Shown here: positions 1 to 8,895 of the stretch, piece by piece | Layout of the letters: each line of letters opens with the position of its first letter | How positions within the stretch are numbered: the first letter of the stretch is position 1 | Source of the DNA: DATBDE01 sp036270095 | GTDB lineage: Bacteria > Actinomycetota > Thermoleophilia > Solirubrobacterales > Solirubrobacteraceae | Assembly (NCBI GenBank): GCA_036270095.1 | Contig: DATBDE010000115.1 | Span: 1-36,900, forward strand | Length of the DNA stretch: 36,900 nucleotides | Direction: 5' to 3' | Program-made: the position numbers and the translations under genes | Notes under the pieces: generated by a model | What the model was told of the DNA's origin: nothing | The model's input: only the letters and a program-made list of their open reading frames with translations | Database searches by the model: none

Positions 1-1
1 C

Positions 2-1507
2 GAGGACCTCCACGCCAGCACCCATGGCCGCGAGCAGCGCCACCGCATCCGTGTGGCCGCCGGCGCGGACGGGCGCGTCACCGCGGTCTCCTCGGAGCTC
101 GCCGCCGCCAACGGCGCCTACGCGATCTGGCCCTTCAGCGCGGCGCTGGACTCCGGGCAGGCCTCCGAGAACGTCCTCGGCCCCTACGCGATCCCGGAGT
201 ACGCGCGGCAGGTCGCAGCTGTCGTCACCAACAAGGCGCCGATGGGCCCGTACCGCGGCGTCGGGCGCGTGATCGCCTGCCTGGGGATGGAGCGGGCGAT
301 GGACGACCTCGCCGAGCGCCTGGGCCTCGACGCGCTCGAGGTCCGCCGCCGCAACCTCGTGCGCAGCTTCCCCTACACCACCGCGGCCGGCCTCGTGTTC
401 GAGAGCGGCGACTACGCCGGCATGCTCGACCTGCTCGAGGAGACGATCGGTTGGAAGCGCGTGCGGGCCGAGAACGAGGAGCTGCGCGGGCAAGGCGTCC
501 ACCGCGGGCTCGGCGTGGCGTTCGCGATCGAGCAGTCGGCCTACGGGCCGCTGTCGCTGGCCTCGCGGCAGATGGAGATGACGTTCGGCTACGACACGGC
601 CTCGATCCGGGTCGAGCCGGACGGGCACGTGCGCGTGGCCGTGGGTCTGCACAACCACGGGCAGGGCCACGAGACGACGATCGCCCAGCTCGCGGCCTCC
701 GAGCTCGGCATCGACCCCAACGACGTCGTCGTCATCTGGGGCGACACCGCGACGGTGCCCTACGGCCTGGGCACGTGGGCGAGCCGCAGCACGGTGACCA
801 GCGGCAGCGCGACGCTGCTGGCCGCGCGCGACATCAAGGACAAGGTCCTGCGCCTCGCGTCGGAGATGCTCGAGGCCGACCCCGGCGACCTCGACATCGA
901 GGACGGGCGCGTGTTCGTGCGCGGCGCGCCCGCGCGCCACGTGTCCTTCCGCGCCGTCGCGCGCCGAGCCGCGCACGAGCCGCATCTGCTGCCCGAGGAC
1001 GAGGAGCCGGGGCTGGAGACCACGCGCCGCTACATGCCGCCCGACCCGGGCACGTTCGCCAGCGCCGGCCACGCCGCCCACGTCGAGCTCGATCCCGAGA
1101 CCGGCGCCGTGCGCATCCTGCGCTACGTCGTCGCCGAGGACTGCGGCACGATGGTCAACCCGCTGATCGTCGAGGGCCAGGTGCACGGCGGCGTGGCCCA
1201 GGGCATCGGCGGCGCGCTCTACGAGGACCTGGTCTACGACGAGGCCGGCAACCTGGTCTCCGGCAGCTTCATGGACTACCTGATCCCGACGGCGGCCGAG
1301 ATCCCCGACGTCGACGTCTGCCACCTCGAGTCGCCGTCGCCGCTCGTGCCCGGTGGGTTCAAGGGCATGGGCGAGGGCGGGGCGGTGAACTCCCCGGCCT
1401 GCGTGCTGGCGGCGGTGAACGACGCGCTGCGCCCCCTGGGGGTGGTGGCGAACCACACGCCGATCACGCCGGACTTCGTGCTGGCGGCGCTGTCGCGCGG
1501 GGGGTGA
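2..1507 (+). CDS. Molybdenum hydroxylase large subunit (XdhA/CoxL family), 5'-truncated
   Basis: This is the C-terminal two thirds (about 500 residues) of a molybdopterin-binding large subunit of the xanthine dehydrogenase / CO dehydrogenase superfamily; full-length paralogues nearby have 759-782 residues. The frame is open from base 2, so the start lies outside the window. Reading begins in the segment HASTHGREQ, which matches SSHAREQ in the paralogues. The cofactor loop is GPYRGVGR, close to the AYRGAGR form of type II CoxL-like enzymes and lacking the CO dehydrogenase cysteine. The active-site glutamate lies in KGMGEGG near the C-terminus. It converges on the minus-strand paralogue at 1889. 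These enzymes hydroxylate aldehydes or N-heteroaromatic carbons with water as oxygen donor. The substrate is unknown. Confidence 0.93.
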   Translation, partial: EDLHASTHGREQRHRIRVAAGADGRVTAVSSELAAANGAYAIWPFSAALDSGQASENVLGPYAIPEYARQVAAVVTNKAPMGPYRGVGRVIACLGMERAMDDLAERLGLDALEVRRRNLVRSFPYTTAAGLVFESGDYAGMLDLLEETIGWKRVRAENEELRGQGVHRGLGVAFAIEQSAYGPLSLASRQMEMTFGYDTASIRVEPDGHVRVAVGLHNHGQGHETTIAQLAASELGIDPNDVVVIWGDTATVPYGLGTWASRSTVTSGSATLLAARDIKDKVLRLASEMLEADPGDLDIEDGRVFVRGAPARHVSFRAVARRAAHEPHLLPEDEEPGLETTRRYMPPDPGTFASAGHAAHVELDPETGAVRILRYVVAEDCGTMVNPLIVEGQVHGGVAQGIGGALYEDLVYDEAGNLVSGSFMDYLIPTAAEIPDVDVCHLESPSPLVPGGFKGMGEGGAVNSPACVLAAVNDALRPLGVVANHTPITPDFVLAALSRGG

Positions 1508-1541
1508 GGGCGCGTGGCGCTCGCGTCGGCCGCGTCTTCGT

Positions 1542-1830
1542 AGGGGGGTCAAGTCTTTCTTTGCCACACCTGACTACTACCCCTAAGGTCGAACACCCCG
1601 GCCGGACCCACTCTCCTTCGTCGCCGCTGTTCACGCGGCCTCACACCGCCCGCCGGCCCGCGCGGAGCGCCGCTACCGCCCGAACCCTCCCTCCTTCGTA
1701 GCCGCTTTTCACGGGGCTTCGCGCAGCGTTCCGGTGGGCGCGGAGCGCCGCTCCCGGACCCACCCTCCTTCGTCGCCGCCGTTCACGCGGCGTCGTAGTC
1801 AGGTGCGGCAAAGAAAGACTTGACCCCCCT
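1542..1830. mobile_element. MITE-like element with 36-base terminal inverted repeats
   Basis: Bases 1542-1577 and 1795-1830 are inverted copies of each other with 35 of 36 positions identical (mismatch at 1566). The arm begins AGGGGGGTCAAGTCTTTC when read inward. The dinucleotide TA lies at both edges (1541-1542 and 1831-1832), which could be a TA target duplication as in IS630/mariner elements, although the edge is off by one base. No transposase lies inside. The element fills most of the gap between two converging genes. It could instead be a REP-like palindromic element or a bidirectional terminator; the length of the arms and their near identity favour a non-autonomous mobile element. Confidence 0.5.
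1605..1795. repeat. Degenerate tandem repeat with small hairpins
   Basis: Inside the inverted-repeat element, a unit of about 75-80 bases recurs. CTCCTTCGTCGCCGC or close variants begin near 1611, 1691 and 1766, each followed by a TTCACGCGGC-like segment that can pair back to form a GCCGC/GCGGC hairpin. GCGCGGAGCGCCGCT occurs near 1660 and 1738. A fourth partial copy of the hairpin (CCGCCGCTCACGCGGC) lies just outside the element near 1835. No reading frame of interest lies in the 1508-1888 gap. Confidence 0.5.
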
Positions 1831-1888
1831 TACCCCGCCGCTCACGCGGCGTCGCACCTTGCCGCGGCCGGTGCGCAGCGCCACGCGC

Positions 1889-4198
1889 TCAGCCCTCCGA
1901 CACCGCCCGCACCACCAACTCCGGATCGATCGGCAGCTCGTTGATCTCCACGCCCAGGGCGTCCGAGACCGCGTTGGCCAGCGCTCCCGGCGGCGCCAGC
2001 GTCCCGCCCTCGCCCACGCCCTTGACCCCGCCGCGCAGGTCGGGCGCCGGGGTCTCCAGGTGCCGCACCAGCAGTGCGGGCAGCTCGCACGCCGTCGGCA
2101 CGAGGTAGTCCATGAAGCTGCCCGTGACCGCCTGACCGTCGGGCCCGAAGCGCATCGCCTCGTACAGCGTCGCGCCGATGCCTTGCGCGGTCGCGCCGTG
2201 GACCTGGCCCTCGACCACGATCGGGTTGATCTCCGGCCCGCAGTCCTCCGCCACGACGTAGCGGAGGATCTCCACGGCGCCGGTCTCGGCGTCGACCTCG
2301 ACCACGCACGCGTGGGTCGCGTAGGGGTACGCGGTCTCCTCGGGGTCGTACGGCTCGCCGATGTCGAGGTGCCCGGGCTCGGCCGCCGCGACGACCTCGG
2401 CCAGCGTGAGCGCCGCGGCCGGCGCGCCGCGCACGCCCACGCGCCCCTCGGCGTCGATGACGATGTCGGCCCGGTCGGCCTCGAGCGCCTCGGCGGCGGT
2501 GTCGAGGATGCGCTCGCGCACTTGGCCCGACACCGCGATCAGCGCCCCGCCGGCGCTGATCGCGCTGCGGCTGGCGAAGCTCCCGCTGCCCGGCGGCGAG
2601 TCTGCGGTGTCGACGAGCTCGGTGCGCACCATGGCGAACGGCACGCCGAGGTGCTCGGCCACGATCTGCGCGAACGTCGTACCCACGCCCTGGCCGATGG
2701 CCGGGCAGCTCGTCCACACGGACACGGTGCCGTCGGCGTTGATCGCCACCCGCCCCGCGTCATAGCCGCGTACGTTGGTCATGCCGCGCGCGCGGTAGGT
2801 GGCCGAGTTGGTACCCGTCCACTCCACGTAGGAGGCGAAGCCGAGGCCGAGGCGCCGTCCTACGCGCGCCGCGCGCTCGCGCTCGGCCGGGAAGTCCGCG
2901 TAGCCGATCCCCTCCAGGGCCGCGTCGAGCGCGGACCGGTAGTCGCCGCTGTCGTAGCGCAACCCGGTCGCGGTGGCGTAGGGGAACTCCTGCGGCGGGA
3001 TGTAGTTGCGCCGCCGTACCTCGGCCCGGTCGAGGCCGAGCTCAGCCGCCACCACGTCCATCATGCGCTCGCGCACGAACGCCGCCACCGGCAGTCCGAC
3101 GCCGCGGTAGGCGCCCTGCGGTGCCTTGTTCGTGGCCAGCGAGTGGGTGACGTAGCGGTAGTTATGCAGCTCGTAGGGGCCGGGCAGGATCATCGGCGTG
3201 CCCAGCGACTCGAGCACCTGGCCCCAGGGGAAGATCCCGTAGGCGCCCACGTCGCAGAAGACCTCGGCGTCGATGGCGAGCACGCGGCCCTCGGCATCGG
3301 CGGCCACGCGCGCCCGCACGCGCTGCTCGCGCGCGTGCGACGAGCTGAGCAGGTTCTCGCGCCGGTCCTCCACCCACTTGACCGGCGCGCACAGCCGGAG
3401 GGCCGCCCAGGCCACCGCGATCTCCTCCGGGAACACGTGCGCCTTTTGCCCGAACCCGCCGCCGATGTCGGGGCAGCGGACGCGCACCCGGCCCTCGAGT
3501 CCGAGCAGCAACTCGAGCGACTCCTGCAGGATGTGGGGGATCTGGGTCCCCGACCACACCAGCAGGCCGTCGCCCTCCGGCAGCGCGAGCACGCCGCGGT
3601 TCTCCATCGGCGCCGCGCTGTACCGCGGGTTGCGGAACGTGCGCTCGACCACCACGGCGGCCTCCGCCAAGGCGCGGTCGACGTCGCCCTGATGGTGCTC
3701 CTCGCGGAAGATCACGTTGGTGTCGCCGTGCAGCGGCGGGAGGTCGGCGTCGAGGGCGTCGTCGATCGAGGCGATGGCGGCCAGCGGCTCGTAGTCGATG
3801 GCCACCGCGTCGGCCCCGTCCTCGGCGCGGTACGGCGTGTCCGCGACCACGGCGGCGATCGGCTCGCCCACGAAGCGCGCCCGTGCGCCCGCCAGCACGG
3901 GGCGCTCGACCCGCATCGCGCCGGGTCGGGCGAGGTCGGGCGTGAGCGCCGGGACGCCGTCGAGGTCGTCGGGGCCGCAGGCCAGGCGCACGCCGGGCAG
4001 GGCCAAAGCCGGGGCCACGTCGACGCCGCGGACGTGCGCGTGCGCATGTTCCGCGCGCGCGAAGGCCAGATGCAGCACGCCCTCGACGCCGACGTCGTCG
4101 ATGAACAGCGCGCCGCCCTCGAGCAGAACCCGGTCCTCCACCCGAGCCACCCGCTGGCCGATCTGCCTCGGAAGGTCGGGGGCCAATGGGCGCGACAA
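1889..4198 (-). CDS. Molybdenum hydroxylase large subunit (XdhA/CoxL family)
   Basis: This is a complete 769-residue large subunit. Domains in order: a/b hammerhead (about 16-130, starting at RVEDRVLL), first molybdopterin-binding domain with GGGFGQKAH at 247-254, WVEDRRENLLSSSHAREQ around 275-292, cofactor loop GAYRGVGLP at 362-370, and second molybdopterin-binding domain ending with KGVGEGG carrying the catalytic glutamate. The QKAH and YRGVGLP motifs group it with the divergent neighbour at 4251. The chosen start is TTG at 4198; no Shine-Dalgarno is visible, and a TATAAT box lies 8 bases upstream, so the mRNA may be leaderless. It is transcribed alone. It has no FAD or iron-sulfur subunit beside it. 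Substrate unknown. Confidence 0.93.
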   Translation of the reverse strand: MSRPLAPDLPRQIGQRVARVEDRVLLEGGALFIDDVGVEGVLHLAFARAEHAHAHVRGVDVAPALALPGVRLACGPDDLDGVPALTPDLARPGAMRVERPVLAGARARFVGEPIAAVVADTPYRAEDGADAVAIDYEPLAAIASIDDALDADLPPLHGDTNVIFREEHHQGDVDRALAEAAVVVERTFRNPRYSAAPMENRGVLALPEGDGLLVWSGTQIPHILQESLELLLGLEGRVRVRCPDIGGGFGQKAHVFPEEIAVAWAALRLCAPVKWVEDRRENLLSSSHAREQRVRARVAADAEGRVLAIDAEVFCDVGAYGIFPWGQVLESLGTPMILPGPYELHNYRYVTHSLATNKAPQGAYRGVGLPVAAFVRERMMDVVAAELGLDRAEVRRRNYIPPQEFPYATATGLRYDSGDYRSALDAALEGIGYADFPAERERAARVGRRLGLGFASYVEWTGTNSATYRARGMTNVRGYDAGRVAINADGTVSVWTSCPAIGQGVGTTFAQIVAEHLGVPFAMVRTELVDTADSPPGSGSFASRSAISAGGALIAVSGQVRERILDTAAEALEADRADIVIDAEGRVGVRGAPAAALTLAEVVAAAEPGHLDIGEPYDPEETAYPYATHACVVEVDAETGAVEILRYVVAEDCGPEINPIVVEGQVHGATAQGIGATLYEAMRFGPDGQAVTGSFMDYLVPTACELPALLVRHLETPAPDLRGGVKGVGEGGTLAPPGALANAVSDALGVEINELPIDPELVVRAVSEG

Positions 4199-4218
4199 GG
4201 TCCGACATTATACCTTTG
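4199..4218. promoter_or_regulatory. Shared divergent promoter element, copy 1
   Basis: The sequence GGTCCGACATTATACCTTTG lies between the large-subunit genes at 4198 (minus) and 4251 (plus). On the minus strand it contains a perfect TATAAT; on the plus strand an overlapping TATACC. The second divergent pair of the island has the same element at 15857-15876 with 18 of 20 bases identical. No good -35 hexamer is visible on either side, which suggests activator dependence or a -10-driven promoter. Confidence 0.6.
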
Positions 4219-4250
4219 GAGCCATGGCTGAGGCCGAGGAGAGCACGCCG

Positions 4251-6599
4251 ATGACCAGCCTGATCGGGCGGCGGATGCTGCGCGTCGAGGACCGCCCGCT
4301 GCTGACCGGAGAGGCGGAGTTCGTCGACGACCTCGAGCTCGAGGGCATGCTCCACATGCGCTTCTTCCGCAGCCCGATCGCCCACGGCAAGATCGAGGCG
4401 CTCGACCTCGAAGCAGCCCGCAAGGTCCCGGGCGTCGTCGCCGTGCTCGGGCCCGACGACGTCCCCGTCCCGCCGCTGCACCCACCGATCGAGAACCCCG
4501 ACGCCCACTCACCGCCGCGCCCCCAGCTGGCCAAGGGCGTGGTGCGGTTCGTGGGGGAGGCGATGGCGGTGATCGTCGCCGACTCGCCCTACGCCGCCGA
4601 GGACGCGGCCGAGCTCATCGATGCGACCCTCGACCCGCTCCCCGCCGTGGTCGACCCGCTGGAAGCCGCCGACGCCGCGGCCATCCACGACCACCCGACC
4701 AACATCCTCTTCGACACCGGGATGGAGGCCGGCGACGTCGACGGCGCGTTCGCCGAGGCCGCGGTGATCGTCGAGCGCACATTCCGCTCCCCGCGCTACT
4801 CGGCCACGCCGATGGAGTCGCGCGCGGCCGTCGCCGCCCCCGACGGCGACGGCGTGCGCGTGTGGGCCTCGACGCAGATCCCGCACCGGCTGGCCGAGGT
4901 GATCTCCAACCTGCTCCACCTCGACCCGACCCGCGTGCGCGTGTCGACCATGGACGTCGGCGGCGGCTTCGGGCAGAAGGCGCACGCCTACCCCGAGGAG
5001 ATCCTCACCGCCTGGCTGGCGCTGGAGCTCGACCGCCCGGTCAAGTGGCTCGAGGACCGCAGCGAGAACCTGCTCGCCTCCAGCCACGCCCGCGACCAGG
5101 TCGTGCGCGTGCGCGTGGCCGCCGACGGCCAGGGCCGCCTGCAGGCCATCGACGCCGACGTCATCTGCGACACCGGCGCCTACGGCGTCTTCCCGCACGG
5201 CCACATCCTCGAGGCCATGGGAACCTCCTCGATGATCCCCGGCCCCTACCGCTTGGCCAGCTACCGCATGCGCGCCCGCTCGGTGGCCACCAACAAGGGC
5301 CCGGAGGGCGCCTACCGCGGCGTCGGCCTCCCGGTCTCCGTGTTCGTGCACGAGCGCACCATGGACATCCTTGCGGCCGAGCTCGGGCTCGACCGGGCCG
5401 AGATCCGCCGGCGCAACCTCCTCTCCGCCGACGAGCTCCCCCACACGACGGTCACCCACCACCGCTACGACAGCGGCGACTACGCGCTCGCGCTCGAGCG
5501 CGCGCTGCAGGCCATCGGCTACCCCAACTTCTCCACCGAGCGCGAGGCGGCAGGCCAGCGCGGCAACCGCTTCGGCGTCGGCATCGCCACCTACGTCGAG
5601 TACTCGGGCATGGGCTCGGTGATCTTCCATGGCCGCGGCATGGTCGGGATCGCGGGCCACGACAGCGCCCACATGCGCGTAGGCGAGGACGGCCGCGTGA
5701 CCGTGTGGACCTCGCTCCCCGGCATCGGCCAGGGCGTGGCCACGACCTTCGCCCAGCTCGCCGCCCACGGCCTCGGCATCGACGTCGACGACGTGATCGT
5801 CGCCCGCTCGGACACCGACGCCGGCGTGGGCGGCGGCACCGGCACCTTCGCGAGCCGCAGCGCGGTCAGCGGCGGCGGCGCCGTCGCGGCGGCGGCCGAG
5901 GACCTGCGCGCGCGCCTATTCGACGCCGCCGCCGAACACCTCGAGGCGTCGCGCGAGGACCTCGAGATCGTGGACGGCAGCGTCGCCGTGCGCGGTTCGC
6001 CCAGCCGGGGCGTCCCCGTGGCCGAGCTCGCGGCCGGCAACGGGGAGCGCTTCGCCGTCTCGGCCGTCTTCGACCAGGAGAAGACCGTCTACCCGTACGC
6101 CACCCATATCGTGGCCGTCGAGGTCGACCCCGACACCGGGCACGTCGAGCTCCTGCGCTACGTGGTGGCCGAGGACTGCGGCACGGTCATCAACCCACAG
6201 ATCGTCGAGGGCCAGGCCCACGGCGCCATCGCCCAGGGCATCGGCGGCGCGCTGTTCGAGTCGCTGGTCTACGACGCCGGCGGCCAGCTCCTGACCACGT
6301 CGCTGATGGATTACCTCGTGCCCACGGCGATGGAGCTGCCGGAGGTCGAGATCGACCACCTCGAGATCCCCTCGCCCGACTCGGCCAACGGCGCCAAGGG
6401 CGTCGGCGAGGGCGGCACGCTGGCCCCGACGGCGGCGATCGCCAACGCCGTGGGCGACGCGCTCGGGGTCGAGTTCAACGAGCTCCCGCTCACGCCCGAG
6501 CGCGTGCGCGAGGCCGCCGCCAAGGAAGGGATTACCCGCTCCCGCGGGGGGCCTTCCCCCGATGACGGCGCTCAGGTGCCCTCCGATACTCCGACCTGA
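4251..6599 (+). CDS. Molybdenum hydroxylase large subunit (XdhA/CoxL family)
   Basis: This is a full-length large subunit of 782 residues, first gene of the operon reaching 15100. ATG 4251 is preferred because GAGGAG lies 9 bases upstream and the protein then begins MTSLIGRRMLRVEDRPLL like its paralogues; ATG 4224 in the same frame would add nine residues. Motifs: GGGFGQKAHAYPEE, WLEDRSENLLASSHARDQ, GAYRGVGLP and KGVGEGG with the active-site glutamate. It is closest by motifs to the divergent minus-strand gene. After the point where that paralogue ends (ELPLTPERVREAAAKEG here), it carries an extra tail of about 22 residues, whose DNA includes a GC hairpin at 6546-6560. A one-base gap separates it from the next gene. 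Substrate unknown. Confidence 0.93.
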   Translation: MTSLIGRRMLRVEDRPLLTGEAEFVDDLELEGMLHMRFFRSPIAHGKIEALDLEAARKVPGVVAVLGPDDVPVPPLHPPIENPDAHSPPRPQLAKGVVRFVGEAMAVIVADSPYAAEDAAELIDATLDPLPAVVDPLEAADAAAIHDHPTNILFDTGMEAGDVDGAFAEAAVIVERTFRSPRYSATPMESRAAVAAPDGDGVRVWASTQIPHRLAEVISNLLHLDPTRVRVSTMDVGGGFGQKAHAYPEEILTAWLALELDRPVKWLEDRSENLLASSHARDQVVRVRVAADGQGRLQAIDADVICDTGAYGVFPHGHILEAMGTSSMIPGPYRLASYRMRARSVATNKGPEGAYRGVGLPVSVFVHERTMDILAAELGLDRAEIRRRNLLSADELPHTTVTHHRYDSGDYALALERALQAIGYPNFSTEREAAGQRGNRFGVGIATYVEYSGMGSVIFHGRGMVGIAGHDSAHMRVGEDGRVTVWTSLPGIGQGVATTFAQLAAHGLGIDVDDVIVARSDTDAGVGGGTGTFASRSAVSGGGAVAAAAEDLRARLFDAAAEHLEASREDLEIVDGSVAVRGSPSRGVPVAELAAGNGERFAVSAVFDQEKTVYPYATHIVAVEVDPDTGHVELLRYVVAEDCGTVINPQIVEGQAHGAIAQGIGGALFESLVYDAGGQLLTTSLMDYLVPTAMELPEVEIDHLEIPSPDSANGAKGVGEGGTLAPTAAIANAVGDALGVEFNELPLTPERVREAAAKEGITRSRGGPSPDDGAQVPSDTPT
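6546..6560 (+). other. GC hairpin in the end of a coding region
   Basis: GGGGG and CCCCC separated by five bases form a hairpin inside the C-terminal tail of the 4251-6599 gene, 40 bases before the next gene starts. There is no T-run, so it is not an obvious terminator. It might stabilise or separate parts of the operon mRNA. Confidence 0.35.
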
Positions 6600-6600
6600 G

Positions 6601-8895
6601 GTGGCAGCACGCACCGAGGCCTACGTCGGTCGCTCGATCCCGCGGGTCGAGGACCAGCGCCTGCTCACGGGCACCGGCCGCTACGGCGACGACTTCGACT
6701 GCGAAGGCCAGCTCTACGCCCACGTGGTGCGCAGCCCGGTCAGCCACGGCGTGCTGCGCGGCGTCGACACCAGCGCGGCCAAGCAGCGCCCCGGCGTGGT
6801 CGCCGTCATCACCGCCGCGGACCTGCCCGAGGTCTCCGTGCCGGTGCGGCTGTTCCCGACCAAGAACGCCGTGCGCGCCCTGCAGGCCCCGCTCGCGCGC
6901 GACCGCGTGCGCTACGTCGGCGACCCGGTCGCGGTGGTCGTGGCCGAGAGCCCGTACGTGGCCGAGGACGCGGGCGAGGACGTCCAGGTCGACCTCGAGG
7001 AGCTCGCCCCGGTGCTGGGCGCGCTCGACGCCGCCGCCGACGACGCCACGCTGCTCATGCCCGAGATCGGCACCAACGTGATCGACGAGGTCGAGATCGC
7101 CCACGGCGACGACCTCGACGCCGTCTTCGCCGACGCCGACGTCGTTGTGACCAAGCGCTTCCACATCCAGCGCCACGGCGCCGTGCCCATGGAGACGCGC
7201 ACGCTGCTCGCGCAGTACGACCCCGAGGCCGAGAGCGTGACCGTATGGGGGGCGGCCAAGGTCAAGCACTTCAACCGCAAGATCCTCTCCGACCTCCTAG
7301 GCATGCCCGAGGAGCGCATCCGCTGCATCGAGGGCGAGGTCGGCGGCGGCTTCGGCGCGCGCGGCGAGTTCTACCCCGAGGACTACCTGATCCCGTGGCT
7401 GGCCATCGAGCTCAACCGGCCGGTTAAGTGGTCGGAGGACCGGCGCGAGAACCTCATCGCCCTCAACCACTCCCGCGAGCAGGAATGGGAGGTCTCCTAC
7501 GCGGCCACGGACGAGGGCGAACTGCTCGCGTTCCGCGCCGAGGCGTGGTGGAACCAGGGCGCCTACGCCCGCACCCACGGCAGCGTGCTGCTGCCCATGC
7601 TCATGCTCAACCACATGCCCGGCCCGTACCGCTGGAAGGCCTACGCGGCCACGGCCGGCACCGTGCTCAGCAACAAGACGCCAGCGGGCACGTACCGCGG
7701 GCCGGGCCAGTACGAGCCCACCTTCGTGCGCGAGCGCATGGTCGACCTGGTGGCGCGCGAGGTCGGCCTCGACCCGGCCGAGATGCGCCGCCGCAACCTC
7801 GTCAGCCAGGCCGACATGCCCTACGACAGCGGCCTACCCGACGTCGACACCGGCAACCCGGTGCTCTACGACGAGGGCAACTTCCCGCTCGTCTACGAAG
7901 GCCTGCTCGAGCGCGTGGGCCACGAGCGCCTGCGCGAGGAGGTCGACGCCCGGCGCGCTCGCGGCGAGTGCGTGGGCCTGGGCGTGACCGCGTTCATCGA
8001 GATGGGCAACCCCGGCGTCTTCGAGCAGGCGCGCGTCGTGGCCGAGGCCGATGGCACCTTCACCGCCCACGTGGGCGTGGCCTCGGTCGGCCAGGGCGTG
8101 GAGACCGTGCTCTCGCAGGTCGCCGCCGACCTGCTCGGCGTCCCCATCGAGCGCGTGGCCGTGCGCTACCAGGACACCGCCACCGTGCCCGAGGGCCAGG
8201 GCGCGTTCTCGAGCCGGGCCACCGTATGGGGCGGCTACGCGATCTCCGGCGCCGTGGCCGAGCTCATCGAGCAGGCCCGCAACGCCGCCGCCGACCACTT
8301 CGAGGCGCCGCCGGAGATCGTACGCATCGAGGGCGGCGTGGCCCGCATCGAGGAGGGCCAGCGCAGGCTCGAGGTACCCCTGGGCGAGCTCGGGCTCGAG
8401 GCGTTCTACCGCTACGAGCCGCCGGGCGGCTCGCACATCCAGGTCGGGGCCAACGTCGGCATGGTCGAGGTCGACCGCGAGTCCGGCGGGGTCAAGCTGC
8501 TGAGCTTCGCCATCGCCTACGAGGTCGGCAAGGCGGTCAACCCGGAGCTGCTCGTGGGGCAGGTGCAGGGCTCGGCCGTGCAGGGCTTCGGCGGGGCGCT
8601 GTTCGAGGAGTTCTCCTACGGCCCCGACGGCCAGCCGCTGTCGACGAGCTTCCTCGACTACGCGCTGCCCACGGCGGCCGAGATGCCCTCCATCGACGTG
8701 CAGATCGTGGAGCTCGGGCAGACGACCGACGAGGACCCGCTCGCGGGCGCCAAGGGCGGTGGGGAGGGCGGCATCATCGCCGCCGGCGCCACCATCGCGA
8801 ACGCGGTCGCCGACGCGCTCGGGCCCGCGGGCGGCGAGCTCGACTCGCTGCCGATCATGCCCGAGACGGTGCAACGGCTGGCGCTGCAGCCATGA
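6601..8895 (+). CDS. Molybdenum hydroxylase large subunit (XdhA/CoxL family)
   Basis: A large subunit of 764 residues, using GTG 6601 directly after the preceding TGA; ATG 6562 in frame would overlap the upstream gene by 38 bases and add 13 residues. Motifs: RVEDQRLLTGTGRYGDD at the start, GGGFGARGEFYPED, WSEDRRENLIALNHSREQ, cofactor loop GTYRGPGQYE, and KGGGEGGIIAAG with the catalytic glutamate. The ARGEFYPED and TYR(G/A)P motifs place it in a second subgroup with the genes at 8892 and 16567. It overlaps the next gene by four bases (ATGA). No small or FAD subunit is adjacent. Substrate unknown. Confidence 0.92.
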   Translation: MAARTEAYVGRSIPRVEDQRLLTGTGRYGDDFDCEGQLYAHVVRSPVSHGVLRGVDTSAAKQRPGVVAVITAADLPEVSVPVRLFPTKNAVRALQAPLARDRVRYVGDPVAVVVAESPYVAEDAGEDVQVDLEELAPVLGALDAAADDATLLMPEIGTNVIDEVEIAHGDDLDAVFADADVVVTKRFHIQRHGAVPMETRTLLAQYDPEAESVTVWGAAKVKHFNRKILSDLLGMPEERIRCIEGEVGGGFGARGEFYPEDYLIPWLAIELNRPVKWSEDRRENLIALNHSREQEWEVSYAATDEGELLAFRAEAWWNQGAYARTHGSVLLPMLMLNHMPGPYRWKAYAATAGTVLSNKTPAGTYRGPGQYEPTFVRERMVDLVAREVGLDPAEMRRRNLVSQADMPYDSGLPDVDTGNPVLYDEGNFPLVYEGLLERVGHERLREEVDARRARGECVGLGVTAFIEMGNPGVFEQARVVAEADGTFTAHVGVASVGQGVETVLSQVAADLLGVPIERVAVRYQDTATVPEGQGAFSSRATVWGGYAISGAVAELIEQARNAAADHFEAPPEIVRIEGGVARIEEGQRRLEVPLGELGLEAFYRYEPPGGSHIQVGANVGMVEVDRESGGVKLLSFAIAYEVGKAVNPELLVGQVQGSAVQGFGGALFEEFSYGPDGQPLSTSFLDYALPTAAEMPSIDVQIVELGQTTDEDPLAGAKGGGEGGIIAAGATIANAVADALGPAGGELDSLPIMPETVQRLALQP

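Noticed and set aside
1605..1795. Repeats resembling a CRISPR array
   Set aside because: Units are degenerate, about 75-80 bases apart, with no constant repeat and unique spacer pattern, and no cas genes are present.
1820..4231. Long plus-strand frame of about 800 codons opposite the minus-strand large subunit
   Set aside because: It is the antisense shadow of a clear molybdenum hydroxylase gene and its product is Arg/His/Val-rich low-complexity sequence without domains.
7428..8891. Upstream extension of the frame of the 8892 large-subunit gene
   Set aside because: It overlaps the preceding gene completely and reads as Arg/Pro-rich shadow; the family N-terminus begins at the ATGA overlap.
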